Positions 6,517-12,273 of a stretch of DNA of 12,273 nucleotides are shown piece by piece. Both the position numbers and the translations under genes were made by a program. Position 1 is the first letter of the stretch. Every line of letters starts with the position of its first letter. This DNA is from Deltaproteobacteria bacterium. GTDB taxonomy: Bacteria > Myxococcota > Polyangia > Polyangiales > B10-G4. The stretch spans positions 1-12,273 of the forward strand of contig JAFDCW010000084.1 in NCBI GenBank assembly GCA_019312705.1, written 5' to 3'. The notes beneath the pieces were generated by a model. The model ran no database searches and had not been told where the DNA came from. It was given only the letters and a program-made list of their open reading frames with translations.

Positions 6517-8145
6517 CTAGGTCCGGCGGTTTCGCGCTTCGGTGCTCACAACGCTGGCGAGCACCGCGGCGGCGGTCGCCACGACGAGGCCCACTGCGAA
6601 GAGGCCGTCCGTCGGCGCCGGGCCCCGTCCGACCAAGACGGTCCCGACGAGGCTGAAGGCGAACGCGATGGCTCCGAGGACCCCGAAGCCGACCCGGGCC
6701 CCGGCGGTCATGCGGCACCTTTGGGGCGCGAGCTGGCCGGCATCGCCGAAGCCTCGGGAGTAGCGCCGGCCGAGGATCACGAGGGCAAAGGCGAAGACCG
6801 CGGCGAAGACACCTCGGCCGATTGGGGCGACCAGTGTCGAGGGGCCGGCGAGGCCCGCCAAGGCCGCAGCTACCCCAGAGCTCACGGCGCCAATGCCGAG
6901 GGCGACAAGCACTCCGGTGAGGGCGCCGAGGGCGCGCTCGCGGTGCAAGGTGCCGCGCTCGCGGACCGCGGAGAGCACGGCCCCACGGGGCATGACGGCG
7001 GTCGCCTCGGAGCTCGCCGGTGCCACATCTGTTTGGCTGATTCGGCTGGGCTCGGAGGGGCGCCCGGTGGCGTTTCGGGCGCTGGGCCGTCTCGGAGCTC
7101 CTCCTAGAGCTCCTCCTGGGTCTCCTTCTGCGTATCCTCCTGGGTCTCCTGCCGGGACCCCTTCTCCAAGCACGTCGTCGAGGGCCCCTTCGAGACGCTC
7201 GGCGAGGGTTGTCGCGTCTTCGGGGCGGTCCAGAGGCTCCCGAGCCATCGTGTCTTCGATGATTTGAATCACGTCGGGGGGTAGGCCCTCGACGAGGCCA
7301 CCGATGTGCCGGGGAGGCCCGGCGAGCAAGCGAGTCAAGCTGGCTGTGGCGTCTGAGGCGTCGAAGGGCCCGCGGCCCGAGAGCATCTTGTAGAGCACGG
7401 CGCCGAGGCCGTAGAGGTCTGCCCGGCCATCGACCCCGTCGGCGCCCCGGGCTTGTTCCGGCGCCATGTAGGCGGGGGTTCCGACGACCGCGCCGGCCTT
7501 GGTGATCTCGGGGCAGCCGAGCAGCTTGGCGACTCCGAAGTCGAGCAGCTTCACGGAGATGCGCGCGCCGGGGCGCGCCGCGAGGAAGATGTTTGCGGGC
7601 TTGAGGTCCCGGTGCACGATGCCGGCGCCGTGGGCTGCGGCGAGACCGACGGCCATCTGACGGGCGATCTCGAGGGCGTCGACGAGGGGGAGGGCGCCGT
7701 CGCGGTTGATACGCTGGCCGAGGTCTTCGCCTTCGAGGCGCTCATAGACGATGCAAGGCCGGTCATCGTCGCTGCGCACCACGTCGACGACGTTGACCAC
7801 GTTCTCCGAGTCGACGAGGGCCGCTGCCCGGGCCTCGCGCTCGAAGCGGGCGATGGCATCGGGGTGCGAGGCGTAGGCGTCGTGGATGACCTTGACCGCG
7901 AGGCGCCGAGGCAGCCGGGTATGCTCGGCCTCGTAGAGCCGGCCCATGCCGCCTCGGGCGAGCAGCTTGATGATGCGGTAGCTCCCGGCGAGGATTTTGC
8001 CGAGCAAGGGGTCGGCGGGCTCGCCCCCGAGGCCGAGGGGGGAGGCGTCCCGCGGGCAGACCGCATAGTCCGTCGGAAACCGCTCACCGCAGGTGGGGCA
8101 ACGATTGGTACTCCCGATGGGGTGCACGCTGGCAGCTAGGCCCAT
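6517..8145 (-). CDS. Membrane-anchored eukaryotic-type Ser/Thr protein kinase
   Basis: 542 residues from ATG at 8145. An N-terminal zinc-knuckle-like element (CPTCG...VCPRD, Cys16/19/30) precedes a Hanks-type kinase domain at ~50-325. Key residues are the Gly loop ARGGMG at 63-68 (first Gly replaced by Ala), Lys85 in AVK, probable helix-C Glu104, HRDLKPAN at 178-185 with catalytic Asp180, DFG at 202-204 and APE at 228-230. All are consistent with an active enzyme. A Pro/Gly/Ser-rich linker (~325-400) with a GDPGG repeat leads to four predicted membrane segments (~406-433, 443-459, 483-506, 513-533). There is no PASTA or other extracellular sensor. The kinase domain should face the cytoplasm and phosphorylate Ser/Thr of partner proteins that cannot be identified here. 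The gene is transcribed alone, divergent from the ArsS-like gene, and ends in TAG. Confidence 0.95.
   Translation of the reverse strand: MGLAASVHPIGSTNRCPTCGERFPTDYAVCPRDASPLGLGGEPADPLLGKILAGSYRIIKLLARGGMGRLYEAEHTRLPRRLAVKVIHDAYASHPDAIARFEREARAAALVDSENVVNVVDVVRSDDDRPCIVYERLEGEDLGQRINRDGALPLVDALEIARQMAVGLAAAHGAGIVHRDLKPANIFLAARPGARISVKLLDFGVAKLLGCPEITKAGAVVGTPAYMAPEQARGADGVDGRADLYGLGAVLYKMLSGRGPFDASDATASLTRLLAGPPRHIGGLVEGLPPDVIQIIEDTMAREPLDRPEDATTLAERLEGALDDVLGEGVPAGDPGGYAEGDPGGALGGAPRRPSARNATGRPSEPSRISQTDVAPASSEATAVMPRGAVLSAVRERGTLHRERALGALTGVLVALGIGAVSSGVAAALAGLAGPSTLVAPIGRGVFAAVFAFALVILGRRYSRGFGDAGQLAPQRCRMTAGARVGFGVLGAIAFAFSLVGTVLVGRGPAPTDGLFAVGLVVATAAAVLASVVSTEARNRRT
7095..7150 (-). repeat. 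Short tandem repeats in the kinase linker
   Basis: GAGCTCCTCCT(A/G) occurs twice in tandem (7095-7106, 7107-7118). An exact 16-base word TCCTCCTGGGTCTCCT occurs at 7111-7126 and again at 7135-7150, a 24-base period. On the coding (-) strand this gives the GDPGG...GDPGG linker between the kinase domain and the membrane segments. All periods are multiples of three. Confidence 0.75.
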
Positions 8146-8291
8146 GGCCCCAAACTACGAAAACTCGGGCGATTGGTCAGGAAACCGACTGTAACGGGCC
8201 GACGTTTCTGTCATACCCCAGCCCATATGGAGCAGATGACCGAGTTGGCGTACGTAGCAGCCGCGATACAGGCTTACGGGTCGTTTGCTTG
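8146..8291. promoter_or_regulatory. Divergent kinase / ArsS-like intergenic region
   Basis: This 146-base region must hold the promoters of both divergent genes. It is visibly richer in A/T than the flanks. On the - strand an ATGACA-like -35 (8214-8209) and a TACAGT-like -10 (8193-8188) are 15 bases apart, a short spacing. On the + strand only a weak TTGGCG (8245-8250) with TACAGG (8267-8272) is seen. An imperfect inverted repeat (CAGGAAAC at 8178-8185, GTTTCTG at 8204-8210, one bulged base) overlaps the candidate kinase promoter and could be an operator. Neither start codon has a strong Shine-Dalgarno sequence. These are visual matches only. Confidence 0.35.
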
Positions 8292-9338
8292 ATGGCCGCA
8301 CGGTCGCTTCCGACTCTGCTGTCCCGGGGTGACTCGCTGGCCGAGGCAAGCGCCCAGCGTGAGCGCCTGCGTCGCCTGCCTTTGGTGCGCGAGTTCGAAG
8401 ACGCCCTCGAGGCGGCGGGCATGTTGCCCCTTCGGCCGACCCAGACCGAAATCTTCCAGGTCAATGTCGGCAAGGTGTGCAATCAGACCTGCCACCACTG
8501 CCACGTCGACGCGGGCCCCGACCGACGCGAGGTCATGAGCCGCGAGACGATGGAGCATTGCCTCAGGGCCCTCGCCAAGACGGACATCCCGACGGTGGAC
8601 GTCACGGGCGGGGCGCCGGAGTTGAACCCCCACTTCCGTTGGTTCGTGGGCGAGGTGAAGAAGCTCGGCCGCCACGTCATCGACCGCTGCAATCTCACCA
8701 TCCTCGAGACGCCATCGCACCGGGACCTGCCCGCGTTCTTCGCCGATCACGAGGTCGAAGTCATCGCGTCTCTGCCCCACTACCGCGCCCTCGATACGGA
8801 CGCCCAGCGCGGGGACGGCGTCTATCGCACCAGCATCGCCGCCCTCGAACGCCTCAACGCTGCGGGCTACGGCCAAGGCGACCCAAAGCGCCGCCTAGTC
8901 CTCGTCACCAATCCGGTGGGAGCCCTGCTCCCGGGCCCGCAATGCAGCCTCGAAGGCGAATGGAAGCGCGAGCTCGAGAGGCTGCACGGCGTCACCTTCG
9001 ATGCCCTCTTCACCATCACCAACATGCCCATCAGCCGCTACCTGGCGTGGCTCGAGGAGTCGGGCAACCTGGTCCAGTACATGGACCTGCTGGTTCACAA
9101 ATTCAGTGCCGGGGCGGCCCAGGGAGCGATGTGCCGAAACACCGTGAGCGTCGGCTGGGACGGCGCGCTCTACGATTGTGACTTCAATCAGATGCTCGAA
9201 CTGCCGGTGAGCGGCCCGGTGGCCCACATCAGCGATTTCGACCTGGACGCCCTCGAAAAGCGGATCATCGAGACGGACCGCCACTGCTTCGGATGCACCG
9301 CCGGGGCCGGTTCGAGCTGCGGCGGGGCAACGGTCTGA
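8292..9338 (+). CDS. arsS: ArsS-like arsenosugar biosynthesis radical SAM protein
   Basis: 348 residues from ATG 8292; a TTG at 8289 would add one residue. The radical SAM cluster motif is C63-x3-C67-x2-C70 in [18 protein letters not shown], followed by a [11 protein letters not shown]-binding strand at 105-112. The C-terminal part has the Cys pattern of the ArsS/DUF3641 family: MCRNT (Cys281), YDCDFNQML (Cys296) and a terminal [15 protein letters not shown] with Cys332, 335 and 343, probably holding an auxiliary cluster. Family knowledge: ArsS adds a 5'-deoxyadenosyl group to methylated arsenic on the arsenosugar route and normally works with the methyltransferase ArsM. No arsM or other ars gene lies in this window, so the arsenic role is inferred from family membership alone. 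It stands as a single gene, divergent from the kinase and 70 bases before the next gene. Confidence 0.88.
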   Translation: MAARSLPTLLSRGDSLAEASAQRERLRRLPLVREFEDALEAAGMLPLRPTQTEIFQVNVGKVCNQTCHHCHVDAGPDRREVMSRETMEHCLRALAKTDIPTVDVTGGAPELNPHFRWFVGEVKKLGRHVIDRCNLTILETPSHRDLPAFFADHEVEVIASLPHYRALDTDAQRGDGVYRTSIAALERLNAAGYGQGDPKRRLVLVTNPVGALLPGPQCSLEGEWKRELERLHGVTFDALFTITNMPISRYLAWLEESGNLVQYMDLLVHKFSAGAAQGAMCRNTVSVGWDGALYDCDFNQMLELPVSGPVAHISDFDLDALEKRIIETDRHCFGCTAGAGSSCGGATV

Positions 9339-9373
9339 GGCTTCCCGGGGCCGCGAGGCCTCACGGTGCAAGA

Positions 9374-9402
9374 TTGACGGCTCCCGGGCGGGCCGGTATC
9401 TC
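9374..9402 (+). promoter_or_regulatory. Candidate sigma70-type promoter for a leaderless transcript
   Basis: TTGACG (9374-9379, 5/6 to the -35 consensus) and TATCTC (9397-9402, 3/6 to the -10) are separated by exactly 17 bases. The expected transcription start, about 7 bases after the -10, coincides with the A of the ATG at 9409. No Shine-Dalgarno sequence precedes that ATG (TCGGTCCC). Both facts agree with a leaderless mRNA. The -10 match is weak. Confidence 0.4.
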
Positions 9403-9408
9403 GGTCCC

Positions 9409-9816
9409 ATGGCCGACCGTAAGGTACGAATCTTAGTTGCGAAGCCGGGCCTCGACGGCCACGACCGGGGGGCGAAGATCGTCGCCCGGGCGCTGCGAGA
9501 CGCGGGCTTCGAGGTCATCTACACGGGACTGCACCAGACCCCGGACATGATTGCGGCGGCGGCGGTCCAGGAAGACGTCGACATCGTCGGCCTCTCCATC
9601 ATGAGCGGCGCCCACAATACGCTCTTCCCGGCCGTCCTCGACGCCCTCGAGGCTCGCGGCGCCAACGACATCGCACTCTTCGGCGGCGGCATCATCCCCG
9701 AAGAGGACGTCACGGCCTTGCGCGCGAAGGGCGTCAAAGGCCTCTTCACACCGGGTACGCCCCTGGCCGAAATCATCACCTGGGTGAACGCCAACGTCAG
9801 CCCCCGGGAGCTCTGA
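9409..9816 (+). CDS. Stand-alone cobalamin (B12)-binding domain protein, methylmalonyl-CoA mutase C-terminal type
   Basis: 135 residues, the size of one B12-binding Rossmann domain. The base-off/His-on motif D-x-H-x-x-G appears as DGHDRG at 16-21, where His18 is the lower cobalt ligand. LSIMSGAH (62-69) and [10 protein letters not shown] (91-100) are the other conserved cofactor-binding blocks, and TPGTPLAEI (114-122) closes the fold. It matches the C-terminal domain of acyl-CoA mutases, which some bacteria encode apart from the catalytic TIM-barrel subunit. The large subunit is not in the window. Only six bases separate it from the acyl-CoA dehydrogenase gene, so the two are probably one transcript acting in branched-chain or propionate-type acyl-CoA turnover. 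The specific mutase (methylmalonyl, isobutyryl or another) cannot be told from this domain. Confidence 0.93.
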   Translation: MADRKVRILVAKPGLDGHDRGAKIVARALRDAGFEVIYTGLHQTPDMIAAAAVQEDVDIVGLSIMSGAHNTLFPAVLDALEARGANDIALFGGGIIPEEDVTALRAKGVKGLFTPGTPLAEIITWVNANVSPREL

Positions 9817-9822
9817 GGCACA

Positions 9823-10962
9823 ATGGATTTTACACTCAGCGAGCTTCACCAGACAGTCCGCGACACCGCCCGGTCCTTCGCCACCAAAGAGGTCGCTCCC
9901 CACGCTCGAAAGTGGGACGAGGAGGAGCGCTTCCCGAAGGAGATCATCCCGAAGCTCGGTGAGCTCGGGTTTCTCGGCGTCCGGGTCCCGGAGGAGTACG
10001 GCGGGGCGGGCCTCGATACGCTGAGCTACTCCCTCGTGGTCGAAGAGATTGCCCGAGCCGACGGCTCCCTCGCCTTGACCGTGGCTTCCCACAATGGCCT
10101 GGGCACGAGCCACCTGATGACCTTCGGCAACGAGGACCTCAAAAAGCGCTACCTGCCGAAGCTCGCGACCGGCGAGTGGCTCGGAGCCTGGGCGCTGACC
10201 GAGCCGGGGTCCGGGTCCGACGCCGCAGGCCTGACAACCCGGGCCGTCCGCGACGGGGACGACTGGGTCATCAACGGAACGAAAATCTTCATCACCCAAG
10301 GCTCTGTCGGTGGCGTCTGCGTGGTCTTGGCCCTGACTTCGCCCGAGAAGAAGCAGAAGGGCATCACGGCCTTTGCCGTCGAGATGGGCACCCCGGGCTT
10401 CACCGCCTCCAAGCACATGGAGAAGATGGGGTGTCGCTCGAGCGATACCGTCGAGCTGAGCTTCGAGGACGTGCGCGTGGCCGACAGCCAGCGCATCGGC
10501 GAGGTCGACCACGGGTTCCTCGATACGCTCCAGATCCTCGACCGGGGCCGCGTGAGTATCGCCTCGATGGCCCTCGGCCTCGGGGAAGGGGCGCTGACCG
10601 CGGCCCTCAGCTACGCCAAGGACCGCCAGCAGTTCGGCAAGCCGTTAGCCGAGTTCCAGGCGATTCAGTGGATGATCGCCGACGCGCGGACCGAGCTCGA
10701 CGCGGCGAGGCTCCTGACCTGGCGCGCCGCCGTCCTCGCCGACACCGGCAAGCGCTATTCACGCGAGGCTTCGATGGCCAAGCTCTACGCCTCCGAGGCC
10801 GCCAGCCGCGCATGCAACAGTTCACTCCAGATCCACGGCGGCTACGGCTACACCCGCGAGTTCCCCGTCGAGCGTCACCTCCGCGACGCCAAGCTCTGCG
10901 AAATCGGCGAAGGCACGAGCGAAGTGCAGCGCATGGTCATCAGCCGCGACCTCCTGCGCTGA
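9823..10962 (+). CDS. Acyl-CoA dehydrogenase (FAD), short/branched-chain type
   Basis: 379 residues, the normal length for the family. It oxidises acyl-CoA to 2-enoyl-CoA, passing electrons through FAD to an electron-transfer flavoprotein (family knowledge). Visible signatures are WALTEPGSGSDAAGL (123-137), the FAD-contacting WVINGTKIFIT (148-158), GCRSSDTVELSFEDVRV (203-219), RQQFGKPLAEFQ (268-279) and QIHGGYGYTREFPVERHLRDAK (336-357). The terminal CEIGEGTSEVQR puts the catalytic base at Glu363, the position seen in short/medium-chain enzymes. GAGG-like bases (TGAGG) five bases before the ATG serve as ribosome-binding site. Substrate is unproven; isobutyryl/2-methylbutyryl- or butyryl-CoA would fit the B12-domain neighbour. 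The gene ends 4 bases from the convergent rlpA-like gene. Confidence 0.95.
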   Translation: MDFTLSELHQTVRDTARSFATKEVAPHARKWDEEERFPKEIIPKLGELGFLGVRVPEEYGGAGLDTLSYSLVVEEIARADGSLALTVASHNGLGTSHLMTFGNEDLKKRYLPKLATGEWLGAWALTEPGSGSDAAGLTTRAVRDGDDWVINGTKIFITQGSVGGVCVVLALTSPEKKQKGITAFAVEMGTPGFTASKHMEKMGCRSSDTVELSFEDVRVADSQRIGEVDHGFLDTLQILDRGRVSIASMALGLGEGALTAALSYAKDRQQFGKPLAEFQAIQWMIADARTELDAARLLTWRAAVLADTGKRYSREASMAKLYASEAASRACNSSLQIHGGYGYTREFPVERHLRDAKLCEIGEGTSEVQRMVISRDLLR

Positions 10963-10970
10963 GTACTCAG
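10959..10970. repeat. Perfect 12-bp palindrome over two convergent stop codons
   Basis: CTGAGTACTCAG is identical on both strands. It contains the TGA stop of the acyl-CoA dehydrogenase (10960-10962) and, on the other strand, the TGA stop of the rlpA-like gene (10969-10967). As RNA it could form only a 4-bp stem with no U-tract, so it is not a convincing terminator. Confidence 0.8.
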
Positions 10971-11689
10971 TCCGAGGGCATGGCGATTACTTCGGCGCGG
11001 ATGTCGACGACACCGGCGCGGATCATGCCGATGCGGGTGGCGGCGGCTCGGCTGAGGTCGAGGATGCGGCGCTGGTCGCCGAAGGGGCCGCGGTCGTTGA
11101 TGCGTACGATGACGTGATCGAGGGTGTCGAGGCGGGTGACGCGGACGATGGTGTCGAAGGGTAGGTCGCGGCTGGCGGCGGTGAAGAGGCCCGGGTCGTA
11201 GCGCTAGCCGTTGGCGGTGCGCCGGCCCGAGAGGCTGTCCGAGTAGTAGCTGGCCCGGCCTTCGAACGTCGCCAGGATGGTGGGGCCCGCTTCGGCGGTG
11301 AGCTCGCCGCCGGACTCCGAACCTTCTGCTGTGGATGACCCCTCCGAGTCTTGAGGACCGCGGGCGAGGGCGATGAGCTCCTGGCGCTCACGCTCGGCCG
11401 CACGAACGCAGGGACGCCGCGCACTTTCGGCTCCCGGATCTTCGAGACCAGTTTGCCTATCGACGGAGAGATCGAAGGTGACCGTGTCGCGTTGGGCAGG
11501 GCACTCCTCGTCGGTGCCTGCTTCGACGACCCGGGGGTAACCGCTCGGCCCTGCGTAGCGGCGGGCGTCCTCGGGGATTTCCGCCGAATCCCGTACGTAC
11601 ACCGGCTCCCTGCCGCCGCATGCTGCCGCGGAGATGGCGAAAAACACCGAAACCGCCGTCGCGACGCCGATGCCTTTGCTCGTCTTCAC
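10967..11689 (-). pseudogene. RlpA-like double-psi beta-barrel lipoprotein with in-frame TAG
   Basis: From GTG 11689 the frame encodes a lipoprotein signal peptide (MKTSKGIGVATAV..., lipobox ending SAAAC with Cys24). A variable Ser/Glu-rich region follows, then the RlpA barrel starting at FEGRASYYSDSLSGRRTANG. Codon 162 (11206-11204) is TAG, where relatives usually have Glu/Gln/Lys before RYD. The same frame then continues perfectly (RYDPGLFTAASRDLPFDTIVRV...VRINDRGPFGDQRRILDLS) to TGA at 10967, 240 codons in all. GAG or CAG to TAG is a single change. RlpA binds or cleaves glycan strands at the cell envelope. Of the catalytic triad known in Pseudomonas RlpA (D123, H131, D157), the equivalents are D165, S173 and D199, so the His is missing. 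The GTG starts 2 bases after the cytochrome stop. It is either a pseudogene or a sequence error. Confidence 0.85.
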
Positions 11690-11691
11690 GC

Positions 11692-12273
11692 TTACTGGCC
11701 CGCCGCGGGGCGTCCGTGGCCCGGCACCACCAGCATCTGCACGAAGATGTCGTAGACGAAACGCTCGGAGTGCTCGTCGTTGTGACAGGAGACGCACACC
11801 CCCTCGGCGGTGTCTCGGGGTAGGGGGGCCTCCTCGGGGGCGCTGACGTGGGCGCTGCCGGGGCCGTGGCAGCTCTCGCAACCGACGTTCACCAGGCCTC
11901 CGTCCAGGTTGTGGGTCACCGTCGAGCCTCCAGGTTTCATGTACCCGGTGACGTGGCACCCGACGCAGCTCAGGTTGAACTCTTTGTTGAGCTCGGTGAG
12001 GGTCGCGTAGGCGCGGCCGTGGGCATGCCCAGCCCACCAGTCGACGGCGCCCTGGTGACAGTCCCCGCCGCAGGCCTGGGAGCCGACGTAGTGGGGCTGG
12101 CCTTCTGCCGCGGCCTCGGGGACGAGGTCCGCGAATACCCGCGCGTTGTTTTCGTTCACTCGGCGGTAGTAACTGTCGATCATCCGGGTCACGGGGGCGG
12201 CCTGGCTGGCGTCCGGGGGCAGCTCGAGCCACGTCGCGTTGAAAGCATTGCCATCAACGGTCGCAGGCGGCCT
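11692..12273 (-). CDS. Multihaem cytochrome c (c554-like), 3' part, start outside window
   Basis: The frame is open to the window edge, giving 193 residues; the N-terminus lies beyond. The GTG at 12192 is probably internal, because the preceding 27 codons (TWLELPPDASQAAP...) are protein-like. Haem sites in window numbering are CGGDCH at 68-73 (unusual C-x3-C-H), CVGCH at 103-107, CESCH at 132-136 and CVSCH at 160-164, with extra His such as HAHG (83-86) and GPGSAH (137-142) available as distal ligands. The pattern YVGSQAC...CHVTGY..PGG...CESCHGPGSAH is typical of c554-like tetrahaem cytochromes. In related bacteria these are often fused behind a metallophosphatase/5'-nucleotidase-like domain. 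The IDSYYRRVNENN linker fits such a fusion, but the upstream domain is not visible. It should be periplasmic and carry electrons. It is followed 2 bases later by the rlpA-like gene. Confidence 0.88.
   Translation of the reverse strand, partial: RPPATVDGNAFNATWLELPPDASQAAPVTRMIDSYYRRVNENNARVFADLVPEAAAEGQPHYVGSQACGGDCHQGAVDWWAGHAHGRAYATLTELNKEFNLSCVGCHVTGYMKPGGSTVTHNLDGGLVNVGCESCHGPGSAHVSAPEEAPLPRDTAEGVCVSCHNDEHSERFVYDIFVQMLVVPGHGRPAAGQ

Noticed and set aside
5442..6656. 404-residue open frame on the + strand
   Set aside because: Arg/Pro-rich product in a shifted frame across two supported genes and their junction.
7453..8139. 228-residue open frame on the + strand over the kinase
   Set aside because: It is the shadow of a kinase domain whose catalytic motifs are all on the - strand.
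9338..9362. Possible terminator after the ArsS-like gene
   Set aside because: GGCC-GCGA-GGCC forms a short hairpin with a GNRA-type loop, but there is no U-tract and the stem is only about 4-6 bp, so it is not distinguishable from high-GC background.
11351..11755. 134-residue open frame on the + strand
   Set aside because: It overlaps the lipoprotein signal peptide and variable region on the - strand; there is no supporting motif.
11204..12232. 342-residue open frame on the - strand ending at the TAG
   Set aside because: Its first half is out of frame with the cytochrome and Arg/Pro-rich. Only the part after the GTG at 11689 is real, as the rlpA-like gene.

Overview
The window is compact, high-GC DNA with strong G/C preference at third codon positions. 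It looks like a member of the Myxococcota / Bradymonadota ('deltaproteobacterial') group. That assignment is an inference from a eukaryotic-type Ser/Thr kinase carrying an N-terminal zinc knuckle, HEAT/TPR and Asp-box proteins, an ArsS-type radical SAM enzyme and a multihaem cytochrome; no rRNA or marker gene confirms it. No mobile element, tRNA, rRNA or CRISPR array was seen, and no gene-free stretch exceeds 150 bases.

Region 1 (about 1-6513, + strand) is a tightly packed gene row: a family 4 uracil-DNA glycosylase with a basic repeat linker; a cytoplasmic protein with a very acidic ~200-residue N-terminus and a C-terminal Asp-box (BNR) propeller; a HEAT/TPR protein whose 5' end appears frameshifted; an unrecognised 435-residue protein; and an NTP_transf_5 family nucleotidyltransferase-like protein. 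Three of the four junctions are the same TGATG stop/start overlap, so the products are probably made together. The joint function of the last four genes is unknown, and this is the most likely place for an undescribed system.

Region 2 (6517-8145, - strand) is a membrane-tethered Ser/Thr protein kinase, converging on the nucleotidyltransferase with a 3-base gap. A 146-base divergent intergenic region holding an imperfect inverted repeat separates it from region 3.

Region 3 (8292-10962, + strand) holds an ArsS-like radical SAM enzyme, then a stand-alone cobalamin-binding domain protein and an acyl-CoA dehydrogenase. The last two form a likely acyl-CoA metabolism pair, with a promoter-like sequence placed so that the transcript could be leaderless.

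Region 4 (10967-12273, - strand) holds an RlpA-like double-psi beta-barrel lipoprotein gene interrupted by one in-frame TAG, directly downstream of the 3' part of a tetrahaem cytochrome gene that runs off the window edge. The rlpA-like and acyl-CoA dehydrogenase genes converge with 4 bases between their stops, inside a perfect 12-bp palindrome.
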